Part shown: piece after piece, positions 36,425-47,083 of the stretch
Position numbering within the stretch: position 1 is the first letter of the stretch
How the letters are laid out: each line of letters opens with the position of its first letter
Assembly (NCBI RefSeq): GCF_012328925.1
Contig: NZ_JAAXLS010000003.1
Span: 1 to 64,000, forward strand
DNA from: Amycolatopsis acididurans
GTDB taxonomy: Bacteria > Actinomycetota > Actinomycetes > Mycobacteriales > Pseudonocardiaceae
Reading direction: 5' to 3'
DNA: 64,000 nt
Position numbers and translations under genes: made by a program
Notes under the pieces: model-generated
The model's database searches: none
What the model was told of the DNA's origin: nothing
The model's input: the letters and a program-made list of their open reading frames with translations, nothing else

Positions 36425-37231
36425 CGGCACCGGGCCGCGGGCACGCTTGCGCCATTCGCGCGGGTAGCCCAGCGAGACCTCCTCGAAGCGGACGCCGTCG
36501 GCGTAGGTGGTGCGCGGGATGTGCAGGTGCCCGAACACCGCGACCTCGGCCCGGTAGCGCAGATGCCAGTCGGCGGTGCGCTCGGTGCCGCACCACATCG
36601 CGAACTCCGGCCAGTGCAGCGGCGCGGTCGGATGCCGGTGCAGCGGCCAGTGCGACATGAGGACGGTGCCGTGGTCCTCGGGGATCGCGGCGAGCCGCTC
36701 CTCGGTCAGCTTGAGCCGCTGCGCGCACCAGTCCTGCCTGCTCGGGTGCGGGTCGGGGTGCAGGTAGAACTCGTCGGTGCACACGACGGCGGCCTCGCGG
36801 GCCTGGTCGAGCGCCTCTTCCAGGGAGACGTCCTCGGCCTGCGGGGTGCGCCAGCTGTAGTCGTAGAGCAGGAACATCGGCGCGATCGTGAGCGGTTTCG
36901 GCCCGTGCTCCCACACCGGATACTCGTCCTCGGGGGTGAGCACGTCCAGTTCGCGGCACCGGTCGACCAGATGCCGGTAGCGGGCCTCGCCGCGCAGCTG
37001 TACCTCGTCGCGGGTGGTGGTCCACAGTTCGTGGTTGCCCGGCACCCACACCACCTTCGCGAACCGCTCCCGCAGCGTGGCCAGGGAGTCGGCGATCGCC
37101 CCGACGCGCTCGGCCACGTCTCCGGCCACGAGCAGCCAGTCGTCGGGTGAGCGGGGCACCACCTCGTCCAGCAGCGGGCCGTTGCCCTTGTGTGTCACGT
37201 GCAGGTCGCTCGTCGCGTAGAGGGTCGGCAC
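36407..37231 (-). CDS. Calcineurin-like metallophosphoesterase
   Basis: 274 residues. The metal-binding motifs are all present: ATSDLHVTHKG (D-x-H), LVAGDVAERV (GD), VWVPGNHELW (GNHE), VLMSHWPLH (His) and VFGHLHIPRT (GH-x-H). Two metal ions would hydrolyse a phosphomonoester or diester; the substrate is not evident. It is 88 bases upstream of nothing on its strand except the MFS overlap, and follows mshC on the minus strand by the same distance. Confidence 0.9.
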   Translation of the reverse strand: MPTLYATSDLHVTHKGNGPLLDEVVPRSPDDWLLVAGDVAERVGAIADSLATLRERFAKVVWVPGNHELWTTTRDEVQLRGEARYRHLVDRCRELDVLTPEDEYPVWEHGPKPLTIAPMFLLYDYSWRTPQAEDVSLEEALDQAREAAVVCTDEFYLHPDPHPSRQDWCAQRLKLTEERLAAIPEDHGTVLMSHWPLHRHPTAPLHWPEFAMWCGTERTADWHLRYRAEVAVFGHLHIPRTTYADGVRFEEVSLGYPREWRKRARGPVPLREIL

Positions 37232-37319
37232 GCCTCAACCGTAGCCCGACGCCAGGTGCGGCCCGGCCTGCACGTCAAGGCCGCTGCGGACAGCGCACAC
37301 TCGCGCTCGCGACGTCGCG

Positions 37320-38558
37320 CTACAGCTCGATGCCGAGCAGGGCGTCCACCGCGGTCCGCGCCTCCGCCGGGGCGGCGGAGTCCGTGCCGGCGCCACGCAG
37401 GGCCTCGGCCACCCACCCGTCGACGGCGGCCAGTGCCTTCGGCGTGTTCAGATCGTCGGCCAGGTGGTCGCGCAGCCGCGCGATCACCTCGGCCGCCGGC
37501 GGGGCGGCGTCGAGCGTGACGGCCGAGCGCCAGCGCTCCAGCCGCGCCTCGGCGTCGGCGAGCAGGTCCGCGGTCCACGTGCGGTCCTCGCGGTAGTGCC
37601 CGGCGAACAACGCGAGCCGGATCGCGCCGGCGTCCACGCCGTCGGCCCGCAGACGTGAGACGAACACCAGGTTTCCCCGCGACTTCGACATCTTCTCGCC
37701 GTCAAGGCCGATCATCCCGGCATGCACGTAGTGCCGGGCGAACGGGTGCTCACCCAGGAGCGCCTCGGCGTGCGCGGCGCTGTACTCGTGGTGCGGGAAG
37801 ATCAGGTCCGACCCGCCGCCCTGCACGTCGAAGCCCATCCCGAGCCGGTTGACCGCGATCGCACTGCACTCGATGTGCCAGCCGGGGCGGCCCGCCCCGA
37901 GTTCGGACTCCCATGACGGCTCGCCGGGCCGCGCGCAGCGCCACAGCAGCGCGTCGAGCGGATCGCGCTTGCCGGGACGGTCCGGATCGCCGCCGCGCTC
38001 GGCGAAGAACTTGGCCATCGTCCGGGCGTCGTAGCGGGACTCGTAGCCGAAGCGGCCGGTGGCGTTGTGATCGAAGTAGACGTCGGGGTACTCGGCGTCC
38101 TCGGCGCGGTAGGCCGAGCCGTCGGCCAGCAGCTTCCCGATCACCTCGATGATCTCCGGGATGCTTTCCACCGCGCCGACGAACTGGCGCGGGGGCAGCA
38201 CCCGCAGCGCCTCCATGTCCTCACGGAACAACGCCGTCTCGCGCAGCCCGAGCACGATCCAGTCGTCCTGGTCGCGCTCGGCGCGCTCCAGCAGCGGCTC
38301 ATCGATATCGGTCACGTTCTGCACGTAGTGCACGTCGCGCCCGTTGTCCCGCCACACCCGGTTCACCAGGTCGAACGCGAGGTAGGTCGCGGCGTGCCCG
38401 AGGTGCGTCGCGTCGTAGGGCGTGATGCCGCAGACGTACATGCGTGCCGTCTCGCCGGGCGCGGTGGGGCGGATCTGCCCGGCGGCCGTGTCGTACAGCC
38501 GCAGGGGGCGCGGCGTTCCCGGCACGCGGGGCAGGGTGACCGATGACCAAGTCTGCAT
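37320..38558 (-). CDS. mshC: Cysteine-glucosaminylinositol ligase MshC (mycothiol biosynthesis)
   Basis: 412 residues, a cysteinyl-tRNA synthetase-like enzyme that joins Cys to GlcN-inositol using [23 protein letters not shown] carries the zinc Cys and the HIGH-like HLGH motif. WHIECSAIA holds a second zinc Cys, [14 protein letters not shown] the zinc His residues, and EKMSKSRGN is the KMSKS loop. It lacks the tRNA-binding C-terminal domain of CysS. ATG 38558 matches the usual MQTWS opening, preceded by GGTGGAGGGT; the frame is open 30 bases further. Confidence 0.96.
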   Translation of the reverse strand: MQTWSSVTLPRVPGTPRPLRLYDTAAGQIRPTAPGETARMYVCGITPYDATHLGHAATYLAFDLVNRVWRDNGRDVHYVQNVTDIDEPLLERAERDQDDWIVLGLRETALFREDMEALRVLPPRQFVGAVESIPEIIEVIGKLLADGSAYRAEDAEYPDVYFDHNATGRFGYESRYDARTMAKFFAERGGDPDRPGKRDPLDALLWRCARPGEPSWESELGAGRPGWHIECSAIAVNRLGMGFDVQGGGSDLIFPHHEYSAAHAEALLGEHPFARHYVHAGMIGLDGEKMSKSRGNLVFVSRLRADGVDAGAIRLALFAGHYREDRTWTADLLADAEARLERWRSAVTLDAAPPAAEVIARLRDHLADDLNTPKALAAVDGWVAEALRGAGTDSAAPAEARTAVDALLGIEL

Positions 38559-38615
38559 ACCCTCCACCCTAAGTGCCGGTTCCACCACCTCGTCCGACCG
38601 GTGGGACGATCCAGG

Positions 38616-39332
38616 TCAGCCCGCGGTCAGCGCGCGCAACCGGGCGATTCCGCCGAAGAAGGAGTCCTGGTTGCCCGGCAGCGGACCGGTGACGCCCGAC
38701 TGCCAGAATCCCGCGGGCCAGCCACCGGGAAGCTCCCCCATGGTCGTGTTGTAGCGCGCGAGCCACAGCACGTGGTCACGGGAGAACGCGGGGCTGTCGC
38801 CGGTACACGCCCGCCACCACCTCGTCGAGGTGTAGATGATCGGCGTGTGCCCGCTGCGCCGGGCCATCTCGGCGCTGAAGTCCTTGATCCAGGCCACCAT
38901 GTCCGCGGGCGCGAGGCCGTAACAGGGCGGGACGTTGTCGGTGTCCTCCATGTCCAGGGTCGGCGGCAGCGTCATACCGTCGGAGAACCACTTGCCGTCG
39001 TGGTCGTGGAAGTACGCGGCCTGCTGCGCGCCGGTCGACTTGTCCGGCCGCGCGTAGTGGTAGGCACCGCGCAGCAGGCCCGCGGCCTTGGCGCCGCGGA
39101 ACTGCGCGAGGAAGTTGGGGTTCTGATAGCCCACGCCCGCGGTGTCCTTGACGAACGCAAACGTCGCACCGGCCGCCTTCGCCGCGGCGAAGTCCGGCAT
39201 GCCCTGCCAGGAACTGATGTCGAAGCCTGCCAGTGGCGCCGGGTCGGCGTGTGCCGTCGTCGCGGGCAGCAGTGTCGCGGCACAGGCCAGCGCCGCGGCG
39301 GCAGCGGCGCGCTTGAGAATGCGGGTCAGCAC
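38616..39332 (-). CDS. Secreted GH25 lysozyme
   Basis: A 238-residue muramidase with a Sec signal peptide (LKRAAAAAALACAATLLPATTAHA, cleaved before DPAPLAG). The GH25 barrel shows GFDISSWQG (catalytic-site Asp), FAFVKDTAGVGYQNP, YHYARPD, LPPTLDMEDTD (catalytic Asp and Glu), and IIYTSTRWWRACTG. It would cleave peptidoglycan outside the cell. GTG 39332 is the start. It lies upstream of mshC on the same strand by 57 bases but is functionally unrelated. Confidence 0.92.
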   Translation of the reverse strand: MLTRILKRAAAAAALACAATLLPATTAHADPAPLAGFDISSWQGMPDFAAAKAAGATFAFVKDTAGVGYQNPNFLAQFRGAKAAGLLRGAYHYARPDKSTGAQQAAYFHDHDGKWFSDGMTLPPTLDMEDTDNVPPCYGLAPADMVAWIKDFSAEMARRSGHTPIIYTSTRWWRACTGDSPAFSRDHVLWLARYNTTMGELPGGWPAGFWQSGVTGPLPGNQDSFFGGIARLRALTAG

Positions 39333-39631
39333 GGACGCAGACGCTAGATCAACTGCGCTCGTCCGGCCTGCCGGCGGCGCGAGAACCGACCGGTCGGGTG
39401 ATCAAAAGTTGAACGTGCGCGCCCTCGGAACAGCGCGGTCACACCCAGCGGGGCCTCGAGGAACGAGATCGCCGGCACCATGCCCGGCCACCGGAACGTG
39501 ACTGCGCCGGCGAGGCCGGATGCGGTCGTGCTCAGGCCTCGACGGTACAACCCGATCGTGCCGTGCCAGCACCGCAAGGACTCGCCACCGCATCTGGCAT
39601 CCTGTGCTCGCAAGCACTACCGGGGAGGCCC
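39333..39631. other. Divergent intergenic region of 299 bp
   Basis: No credible gene. It separates the GH25 lysozyme (minus) from the DUF4190-like gene (plus). The part near 39335-39415 is relatively AT-rich (ATCAAAAGTTGAAC) and is the likely promoter for the lysozyme. GGGGAGG at 39622-39628 is the ribosome binding site of the next gene. Short frames here have no family features. Confidence 0.4.
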
Positions 39632-40072
39632 ATGTCCACGCCGTCCGATCCGCAGCCGACGCCGCACGATCCGGTGCCGCCGGGCTCCGGCGACCCGTTC
39701 GCGCCACCGGAGCCGCCGCAGCAGGGCAGCTACCCCGCTCCCCCGGCCCAGCCCTACGGCTACGGCCAGATGCCGCCGCAACCGCAGATGTACCCGCCTC
39801 CGCCGGGCTACCCGCCGTACTACATGCCCCGGGCCACCAACGGCTTCGCCATCGCGTCCCTGGTGCTGGGCATCCTGTGGATCTACTGGCTCGGCAGCAT
39901 CCTCGCCCTGATCTTCGGCTACGTCGCCCGGAAGCAGATCAAGGAGCGCAACGAAAGCGGCGGCGGCATGGCCATCGCCGGGATCGTGCTCGGCTGGATC
40001 GGTGTGGGGACGGCCGCTCTCGTGCTCGCACTGCTCGTGATCGGCCTGCTCGCGCACGGCACGCACCGTTGA
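39632..40072 (+). CDS. DUF4190-type membrane protein with proline-rich N-terminus
   Basis: 146 residues. The first 65 are Pro/Gln/Tyr-rich (PPQQGSYPAPPAQPYGYGQMP). Then ATNGFAIASLVLGILWIYWLGSILALIFGYVARKQIKE and GGGMAIAGIVLGWIGVGTAALVL form two membrane hairpin halves typical of DUF4190. Such proteins are widespread in actinobacteria, with no assigned function. The stop codon lies within a hairpin shared with the convergent VWA gene. Confidence 0.85.
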   Translation: MSTPSDPQPTPHDPVPPGSGDPFAPPEPPQQGSYPAPPAQPYGYGQMPPQPQMYPPPPGYPPYYMPRATNGFAIASLVLGILWIYWLGSILALIFGYVARKQIKERNESGGGMAIAGIVLGWIGVGTAALVLALLVIGLLAHGTHR

Positions 40073-40093
40073 CCGGGTAAACCCGGTCAACGG
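40066..40093. terminator. Shared hairpin over two convergent stop codons
   Basis: CCGTTGACCGGGT (40066-40078) and ACCCGGTCAACGG (40081-40093) are perfect complements. The stem contains the TGA of the DUF4190-like gene and reaches into the last codons of the VWA gene ending at 40087. Confidence 0.65.
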
Positions 40094-42042
40094 CGGCGCG
40101 TGCGCAGGTAATCACCCACCACCGCGGCACCGAGACCGTCCAGATCCGGGGCCACCACCCGGCCGCCCGACCGACGGGCGAGCAGGTCCACGAACGCCTC
40201 CAGCCGTGGATCGTCGCCCAGCCGGAACACCGTGACCGACGCGCCCAGCTTGGCCAGCCTGTCCACTTCGGACACCGTCTTGTACAGCGTCTCCGGCGCG
40301 GGCGGGTAGTCGAACCAGGCCTCCCCGTCGGCTTCCAGATGCGCCGTCGGCTCCCCGTCTGTGACCATCAGCACGACCGGCTGCGCGTCGGGATGCCTGC
40401 GCAGGTGCCTGCCCGCCAGCAGCAGCGCGTGGTGGGCGTTGGTGCCCTGCTCCCACACGCCGTCCAGGCCGACCAGCTCCTCCAGCTCGACGGTCTGCGC
40501 GTAGCGGCCGAACGTGATCAGCTGCAGCGCGTCGTTGCGGAACCGCGTGGTGATCAGCTGGTGCAACGCGAGCGCGGTGCGCTTCATCGGCAGCCAGCGG
40601 CCTTCGGCCACCATCGACCACGACGTGTCCACCAGCAGCGCGACCGCGGCGCGGGAACGGTGCTCGGTCTCCACGACCTCCACATCGGACACGTCGAGCG
40701 CGACCCGGCCACCGCCGACGGAAGCCGTGCGCAGCACCGCGTTGCGGACCGTGCGCGAGGTGTCCCACGGCTGCATGTCACCGAACCGCCACGGCCTGCT
40801 GGCACCGGTCGGCTCGCCCGCCGCTCCGGCCGACTCCTGCTCCCGCTGCCCGGTCTTGCCGCGCAGCGCGTGCACCACGTCGGCGAGCGCGGTCTGCCCG
40901 AGCCGCCGCAATGCCTTGGGAGACAACCGGAGTGACCCGTCCGGCGCGCGTTCGAACAGACCCTGCCGGCGCAGTTCCCGCTCCAGTTCGGCCAGCCGCC
41001 GGGCATCCACGCCGGAATCCTTGCCGAGCTGCCGTTCCAGTGCCTCGACGTCGATGTCCTCCAGGCGCGCGCCCGGATAGGACTGCGCCAGCTGCTCGGC
41101 GAGCGCGTCGAGTTCGGCCAGATCCTGCATCGCCTGCGCACCCTCGCCGAGCCCGAGCGGGTCCTGGCCGCGGAACCGCGCCGAGGACGTCCAGTCCTCC
41201 CCCGGCCGCAGCGACCGCAACTGAGCATCCAAATTGGACAGTTGCTGGGCGAGGCGGGGATCGCCGAACGCCTGCTGCGCGAGGCTCATCAGCTCGTTGC
41301 GCTGTTCCTCGCTCATCGAGTTCATCATGCGCTGCGCCGCGGCGGCACGGGCGGCCAGCGCGTCGATCAGCTCGTCCACGTTCTGCGGGTTCTCCAGGAA
41401 GAACTCCCCGTGCCGCCGCATGAACTCGGCGAACCGCTCGTCGACGTCGTCCAGGCCACGCGCGTGCGCGTCGAGCAGCGCGTTGAGGTCGGAGAGCATC
41501 TGGTTGACCCGCTCGACGTCCTCGAGCGTGGTGCCCTGCAGGGCCTGCTTCATGCCTTCGAACCGCGATTCGAGCATCTCGCGGCCGAGCAGATCGCGGA
41601 TCTGCTCGTAGTTCTGCCGCCCTTGCTCGGAGCGCCACTGGTAGTCGGTCAGCTCGCGCACCGCAGCGGCGGTGCCCGGCGGCAGGGCGTCCAGCTCGGC
41701 CTCGGCCAGCCGCGCGTCGTCGGAGGGGTCCGGGAACAGCGCGCGCCGCTCGGCGTCCAGCGCCTCGTTCAGCAGCCGCTGCACCTCTTGCAGCGTGCCG
41801 TCGAGGTTGTTGCGGCGCTGGATCTCCGAGCGGCGCTGCCACACGCGGCGGGTCAGCTCGTCCAGTCCCGCCGTGTTCCGGGTGCCGCGCCGCAGCATCT
41901 CCTCCAGCGCCGAGCGGGGCGAGGACCCACCCATGACGTCCTGCCCGATCTCGTCCAGCGCGTCCCGCAGGTCGATCGGCGGGGCGAGCGGGTCCGGCCC
42001 CTCGTGGTAGGGCCCGTACGAGTAGCCCTCGGGCACGCTCAC
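40087..42042 (-). CDS. VWA-domain protein of an AAA/VWA pair
   Basis: 651 residues. Residues 1-430 are mostly charged helices (ALDEIGQDVMGGSSPRSALEEML, DLNALLDAHARGLDDVDERF). The C-terminal VWA domain has the MIDAS motif LVDTSWSMVAEG and later VLMVTDGEPTAHLEADG. It resembles mycobacterial Rv0959, the ChlD-like partner of Rv0958, from memory. It would bind a target or metal-dependent ligand and couple it to the AAA protein encoded just upstream, whose stop it overlaps by four bases. Cellular role unknown; true magnesium chelatase activity is unlikely without chlorophyll genes. Confidence 0.85.
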   Translation of the reverse strand: MSVPEGYSYGPYHEGPDPLAPPIDLRDALDEIGQDVMGGSSPRSALEEMLRRGTRNTAGLDELTRRVWQRRSEIQRRNNLDGTLQEVQRLLNEALDAERRALFPDPSDDARLAEAELDALPPGTAAAVRELTDYQWRSEQGRQNYEQIRDLLGREMLESRFEGMKQALQGTTLEDVERVNQMLSDLNALLDAHARGLDDVDERFAEFMRRHGEFFLENPQNVDELIDALAARAAAAQRMMNSMSEEQRNELMSLAQQAFGDPRLAQQLSNLDAQLRSLRPGEDWTSSARFRGQDPLGLGEGAQAMQDLAELDALAEQLAQSYPGARLEDIDVEALERQLGKDSGVDARRLAELERELRRQGLFERAPDGSLRLSPKALRRLGQTALADVVHALRGKTGQREQESAGAAGEPTGASRPWRFGDMQPWDTSRTVRNAVLRTASVGGGRVALDVSDVEVVETEHRSRAAVALLVDTSWSMVAEGRWLPMKRTALALHQLITTRFRNDALQLITFGRYAQTVELEELVGLDGVWEQGTNAHHALLLAGRHLRRHPDAQPVVLMVTDGEPTAHLEADGEAWFDYPPAPETLYKTVSEVDRLAKLGASVTVFRLGDDPRLEAFVDLLARRSGGRVVAPDLDGLGAAVVGDYLRTRRR

Positions 42043-43433
42043 GGCCCGTACACCGTGGTCGCGTCGTCGGAGTCCTTCGCGAGCTGGCGCGCCAGGTAGA
42101 GCGACTCCAGTGCCAGTTCGACCGCGGCGGCGATCCGGCCCGGCGGATCGTCCGCGGACACGCCGGCCCGCGCGGCGACCTCGTGCAGCACCGGCAGTTC
42201 GGGCAGCGCCGCCAGCAGGTCCGCGCCGGGCACCTTCTCGCCGGTCGCGACGAGATGCCCGTCGGCGACGGCCTCGACCAGCGGCCGCAGGTTCAGCCCG
42301 CCGAAGCGGTCCCGTGCGGTCTCGGCGACCGCGCGCCGCAGCAGGTGCACGAGGTGCTCGTTCTCGCGGCCCTCCTCACCGGGCTCGAACTCGACCTTGC
42401 CGCGCAGGACGGCCGGTACCGCGTCGAGATCGACCGGGCGCGCCACGGCGGGCTGTTCCCCGGTCAGCGCCGAACGCCGCAGCGCCGCCGCGGCGACGGT
42501 CTCGGCGGCGGCGACCGCGAACCGGGCCGAAACGCCGGAACGCTGGTCGATCACGGTGGACTCGCGCAGGTTGCGCACGAACCGGGCCAGCACCTCCAGC
42601 AGCGGCTCACCGACCTCCGCGACCAGGTTCGCCTCCTGGCGCACGACGTCGACCTCGGCGGCCACGTCCAGCGGGTAGTGGGTGCGGATCTCGGCGCCGA
42701 AGCGGTCCTTGAGCGGGGTGATGATGCGGCCGCGGTTGGTGTAGTCCTCGGGGTTGGCGGTGGCCACCATGAGCACGTCCAGCGGCAGCCGCAGCGTGTA
42801 GCCGCGCACCTGGATGTCGCGCTCCTCCATCACGTTCAGCAGCGCGACCTGAATGCGTTCGGCCAGGTCGGGCAGCTCGTTGATCGCGACGATGCCCCGG
42901 TGAGCCCGGGGCACCAGTCCGAAGTGGATGGTTTCGGGGTCGCCGAGGCTGCGCCCCTCCGCGACCTTGACCGGGTCGACGTCGCCGATCAGGTCACCGA
43001 CGCTGGTGTCCGGGGTGGCCAGCTTCTCGGTGTAGCGCTCGTCGCGGTGCAGCCACGTCACGGGCAGCTCGTCGCCCAGTTCGGCGGCCCGGCGGATCGA
43101 GGCCGGGGTGATCGGGTCCAGCGGGTGCTCGGCCAGCTCGGCGCCCTCGATGACCGGCGTCCACTCGTCGAGCAGCCCGGCGATCGTGCGCAGCAGGCGG
43201 GTCTTGCCCTGGCCACGTTCGCCGAGCAGCACCACGTCGTGGCCCGCCAGCAGGGCCCGTTCGAACTGGGGCAGCACGGTCCGCGAGAACCCGACGATGC
43301 CGGGCCACGGGTTCCGGCCCTCGCGAAGCGCGGCGAGCAGGTTGTCGTGGATCTCGGTCTTGATACCGCGCGGCCGGTACCCTGCCGCGCGCAGCTCCCC
43401 CGCGGTGCGGGGCAGGTTCTCGGGTGGGTTCAC
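42039..43433 (-). CDS. AAA ATPase, magnesium-chelatase/MoxR-like, partner of VWA protein
   Basis: About 464 residues. Walker A is GERGQGKTRLL, Walker B is GIVAINELPDL, then sensor I in LMVATANPEDYTNRGRI, with PLKDRFGAEI following. The helical lid is at the C-terminus. This matches Rv0958 of M. tuberculosis in length and build. I chose GTG 43433, giving VNPPENLPRTAGELRAAGY; GGAGAG abuts it closely, so leaderless translation is possible. The frame stays open to 43502. It is coupled to the VWA gene by a four-base overlap. Confidence 0.87.
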   Translation of the reverse strand: MNPPENLPRTAGELRAAGYRPRGIKTEIHDNLLAALREGRNPWPGIVGFSRTVLPQFERALLAGHDVVLLGERGQGKTRLLRTIAGLLDEWTPVIEGAELAEHPLDPITPASIRRAAELGDELPVTWLHRDERYTEKLATPDTSVGDLIGDVDPVKVAEGRSLGDPETIHFGLVPRAHRGIVAINELPDLAERIQVALLNVMEERDIQVRGYTLRLPLDVLMVATANPEDYTNRGRIITPLKDRFGAEIRTHYPLDVAAEVDVVRQEANLVAEVGEPLLEVLARFVRNLRESTVIDQRSGVSARFAVAAAETVAAAALRRSALTGEQPAVARPVDLDAVPAVLRGKVEFEPGEEGRENEHLVHLLRRAVAETARDRFGGLNLRPLVEAVADGHLVATGEKVPGADLLAALPELPVLHEVAARAGVSADDPPGRIAAAVELALESLYLARQLAKDSDDATTVYGP

Positions 43434-43518
43434 CTCTCCGACGCTAACCCCGGATCGACCATGGCGTCCACGTGGAGCAGCTCCAGCCACGCCGCCGGAC
43501 ACCGTTCACGGCTGCCGG

Positions 43519-43524
43519 TATTCT
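43519..43524 (+). promoter_or_regulatory. Candidate -10 element TATTCT
   Basis: TATTCT lies 8 bases before GTG 43533. At that distance transcription would begin at or near the start codon, giving a leaderless message. No clear -35 box is seen. Confidence 0.35.
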
Positions 43525-43532
43525 GGATCGCC

Positions 43533-44330
43533 GTGTGCTGTCCCAGTGCGACCCTGACCGTGTGGACTTCGGCCTGGCTGGCCGGTTCCGCGGCTTCGGA
43601 CGATGTGCTCGACGCCCTGCTCGCCTGGGGCGAGGCCCATGAGGTGGTGGCCGCCGACGCCGAGTCCGCCGTGGGTCTGGATCTTCCCCTCGCCGGTGAC
43701 TTCCCCGCCTCGCCGGTGCGGCTGCTGGCCGCGCTGCGCGCCAAGGACGCGGGCGGCGCCCGGCTCGTGCTGCCGGTTCCTGGCGACGTGCGCGGCCTGG
43801 GTGGCGGCGGTCAGTTCGCCGAGGCCGCGCTCAAGGCCGGCGAGGCGATGCTGCTGCCCGCCCTCGGTTTCGGCCTCGTGCCGGACCCGATCGCCGAGGG
43901 CCTGGTGCGCTGGTCGGTGTACAAAGTGGACGTCGCGGCCGCACAGGAGCACGTCGGCATCGCCGACGCAGAACACGGCCTCACCGACGCGATTCGCGAC
44001 TCCGCCGGTGCGCTGCAGGCGCTCGACGTCGCCAAGGACCGGCCGGGCGTGCGGGCCGAGCTGTCCGCGTGGCTGCGGGCGCGCCCGAACCTGCAGTGGC
44101 CCTCGGGCACGCCGGGCCGGTCGCTGCGCGTGCTCCAGCGCGCCGAGGAGATCGGCGCGATCCTGGCACTGGCGCACTCCGACGAGCCCGGCGGCGCGCT
44201 GTCCTCGTCCGCGGCGGTGCTGCGTGCCGACGCGCTGCGCCCGCTGGGCAACGCCGTGCGGATCGCCCGCTACGCCGCGGTCAACGAGGCGGTGCGGCTG
44301 CTCACCGAGCAGGCCGACCGGCCCCAGTAG
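43533..44330 (+). CDS. Conserved protein of unknown function beside ferrochelatase
   Basis: About 265 residues with no membrane segments. Visible features: [23 protein letters not shown] near the start, [23 protein letters not shown], and [22 protein letters not shown] do not recognise a domain. M. tuberculosis Rv1486c sits convergent to hemZ in the same way, so this is probably its counterpart. GTG 43533 is favoured by the TATTCT hexamer just upstream; GTG 43560 is possible. Its last 29 bases overlap hemH. Confidence 0.7.
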   Translation: MCCPSATLTVWTSAWLAGSAASDDVLDALLAWGEAHEVVAADAESAVGLDLPLAGDFPASPVRLLAALRAKDAGGARLVLPVPGDVRGLGGGGQFAEAALKAGEAMLLPALGFGLVPDPIAEGLVRWSVYKVDVAAAQEHVGIADAEHGLTDAIRDSAGALQALDVAKDRPGVRAELSAWLRARPNLQWPSGTPGRSLRVLQRAEEIGAILALAHSDEPGGALSSSAAVLRADALRPLGNAVRIARYAAVNEAVRLLTEQADRPQ

Positions 44331-45366
44331 CAGGCCGTTTGGCGGGCTCACAGCAGCCGACGGCGCAGGGCGCGCCGTTGACGGTGCAGCCCGCGGCCGG
44401 GAACGCCGACAGCTTCCGCGCGGGCGCACCGGCGATGTGCTCGCGGATCAGCTCGACCACCAGTTCCGCGAAGCGCGGATCCCCGTTGGGCGTGGCCGCC
44501 CGCGCGAAACCCATGCCCAGCTCCCCGGCCCGCTCGGCGGCCTCGTTGTCCAGGTCCCAGACGACCTCGAGGTGGTCGGACACGAAACCCACCGGGCACA
44601 CCACGACCGCCTTCACCCCGTCGGCGTGCAGCGCCTCGATGTGGTCGACGATGTCCGGCTCCAGCCACGGGATCCGCGGCGGGCCGGAGCGCGACTGCCA
44701 CACCACGTCGTACTCGCCGACGCCGGCTTCCGCCGCGACCAGCCGTGCCGCTTCACCGATCTGCCGGGAGTAGCGCCGCCCGCCTTCCTCCGGCGGCCCG
44801 GCGGCCTTGTCGGCGCTTTCCGGGATCGAGTGCGCGGTGAACACGGTGCGCGCGTTCTCCAGGCCCGCGTGCGCGGCGCGCAGCGCGTCGGCGAAGGCGC
44901 CGACGAAGAGCGGGTGGTCGAAGAACTGGCGCAGCTTCACCAGTTCCGGCGCGTCGTCCCCCACCGCGGCGCGGGCCCGCTCGATGTCCTCGTCGTACTG
45001 GCGGCACGCCGAGTAGCCGCCGTAGGCGCTGGTCGGGAACACCAGCGCGCGCCGCACGCCGTCGGCGGCCATCCGCGCGAGCGTGTCCTCGGCCATCGGC
45101 TGCCAGTTGCGGTTGCCGAAGTACACCGGCAGATCCAGGCCCTGCGCCGCCAGTTCCTTCTCGACCGCGGCGATGGCCTCGCGGTTGAGCCGGTTGATCG
45201 GCGACACGCCACCGAAATGCTGGTAGTGCCCGGCGACCTCGGCCAGCCGCTCGGGTGGCACGCCGCGCCCCCGTGTCACGTTCTCCAGGAACGGCATGAC
45301 CTCGTCCGGTCCTTCGGGACCGCCGAAGGACAACCACAGCAGCGCGTCGTAACTCACGGTGCCCAT
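44302..45366 (-). CDS. hemH: Ferrochelatase (coproporphyrin type, actinobacterial)
   Basis: A 354-residue chelatase inserting iron into coproporphyrin III in actinobacterial haem synthesis. [22 protein letters not shown] opens, [25 protein letters not shown] and TAHSIPESA (conserved His) form the active site, and [20 protein letters not shown] is the second half. The C-terminus has a C-x6-C-x3-CC cluster, consistent with the 2Fe-2S cluster known in actinobacterial enzymes, although ligand assignment is not exact. It follows inhA on the same strand after a terminator. Confidence 0.95.
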   Translation of the reverse strand: MGTVSYDALLWLSFGGPEGPDEVMPFLENVTRGRGVPPERLAEVAGHYQHFGGVSPINRLNREAIAAVEKELAAQGLDLPVYFGNRNWQPMAEDTLARMAADGVRRALVFPTSAYGGYSACRQYDEDIERARAAVGDDAPELVKLRQFFDHPLFVGAFADALRAAHAGLENARTVFTAHSIPESADKAAGPPEEGGRRYSRQIGEAARLVAAEAGVGEYDVVWQSRSGPPRIPWLEPDIVDHIEALHADGVKAVVVCPVGFVSDHLEVVWDLDNEAAERAGELGMGFARAATPNGDPRFAELVVELIREHIAGAPARKLSAFPAAGCTVNGAPCAVGCCEPAKRPATGAGRPAR

Positions 45367-45417
45367 CTTGCCGTCAGGGCCGCGCCTGCGCGCGGCCGGG
45401 CCGGTTCCGCGAAAGAC

Positions 45418-45450
45418 AAGCCGGGCGGACCACAGGCGTCCGCCCGGCTT
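45418..45450 (-). terminator. Terminator of fabG-inhA
   Basis: AAGCCGGGCGGAC (45418-45430) and GTCCGCCCGGCTT (45438-45450) form a perfect 13-bp stem with a 7-base loop. It starts 12 bases after the inhA stop on the minus strand and separates it from hemH. Confidence 0.8.
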
Positions 45451-45462
45451 GCGCTACCGCAC

Positions 45463-46230
45463 TCACAAGCCCAGCGCGTGCACCCCGCCGTCGACCCAGA
45501 TCATGGAGCCCGTCGTGGCGGGCAGCCAGTCCGAGAGCACCGCGCAGATGCTCTTCGCGACCGGCGTGGCGTCCTCGGCGTCCCAGCCCAGCGGTGCGCG
45601 GTCGCCCCAGCCGCCTTCCAGCTCACCGAAGCCCGGGATCGACTTGGCCGCCATCGTCTTCACCGGCCCGGCCGCCACCAGGTTCACCCGGATACCGTGC
45701 GGGCCGAGATCGCGCGCCAGGTAGCGGTTCACCGACTCCAGCGCGGCTTTCGCGACACCCATCCAGTTGTAGGCGGGCCACGCGACGCGCGCGTCGAAGT
45801 CCAGGCCCACGACCGAGGAGCCGCGGGAGAGCAGCGGCAGGCAGGCCACCGCCAGCGATTTGAACGAGTATGCCGAGACCTGGACCGCGACGGACACGTC
45901 GTCCTTCGGGGCGTCCAGGAACGGCGCGCCGAGGCAGGTCTGCGGCGCGAACGCGATCGCGTGCAGCACCCCGTCCAGGCCGTCGACGTGCTCACGCACG
46001 CGGTCGGCGAGGGTGTCCAGGTGCTCCTGGTTCTGCACGTCCAGTTCGATGACCGGGGCGGGCTCGGGCAGCCGCTTGGCGATGCGCTCGACCAGTGACA
46101 TCCGGCCGAAGCCGGTCAGCACCACCTTCGCGCCCTGCTCCTGCGCCACCTTCGCGGCGTGGAAGGCCATCGAGGCGTCGGTGATGACGCCGGTGATCAG
46201 CAGCCGCTTACCTTCGAGCAGTCCGGGCAA
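45463..46230 (-). CDS. inhA: NADH-dependent enoyl-ACP reductase InhA/FabI
   Basis: 255 residues performing the last step of type II fatty acid elongation. [21 protein letters not shown] is the divergent nucleotide loop. [26 protein letters not shown] and [17 protein letters not shown] (catalytic Tyr and Lys) follow the M. tuberculosis InhA pattern closely. The HSIG motif of that enzyme (Ser94) reads HAIA here, with Ala91 at the Ser94 position. It lies 35 bases after fabG in the conserved pair and ends before a strong terminator. Confidence 0.95.
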   Translation of the reverse strand: MPGLLEGKRLLITGVITDASMAFHAAKVAQEQGAKVVLTGFGRMSLVERIAKRLPEPAPVIELDVQNQEHLDTLADRVREHVDGLDGVLHAIAFAPQTCLGAPFLDAPKDDVSVAVQVSAYSFKSLAVACLPLLSRGSSVVGLDFDARVAWPAYNWMGVAKAALESVNRYLARDLGPHGIRVNLVAAGPVKTMAAKSIPGFGELEGGWGDRAPLGWDAEDATPVAKSICAVLSDWLPATTGSMIWVDGGVHALGL

Positions 46231-46265
46231 AAGCCTTGTCCTTTCTGGGGTGGGTGTGTCGGAAA

Positions 46266-47054
<789 letters not shown>

Positions 47055-47083
47055 CTACCCCGCAGTAGCCCTAAGGTGCGGGT

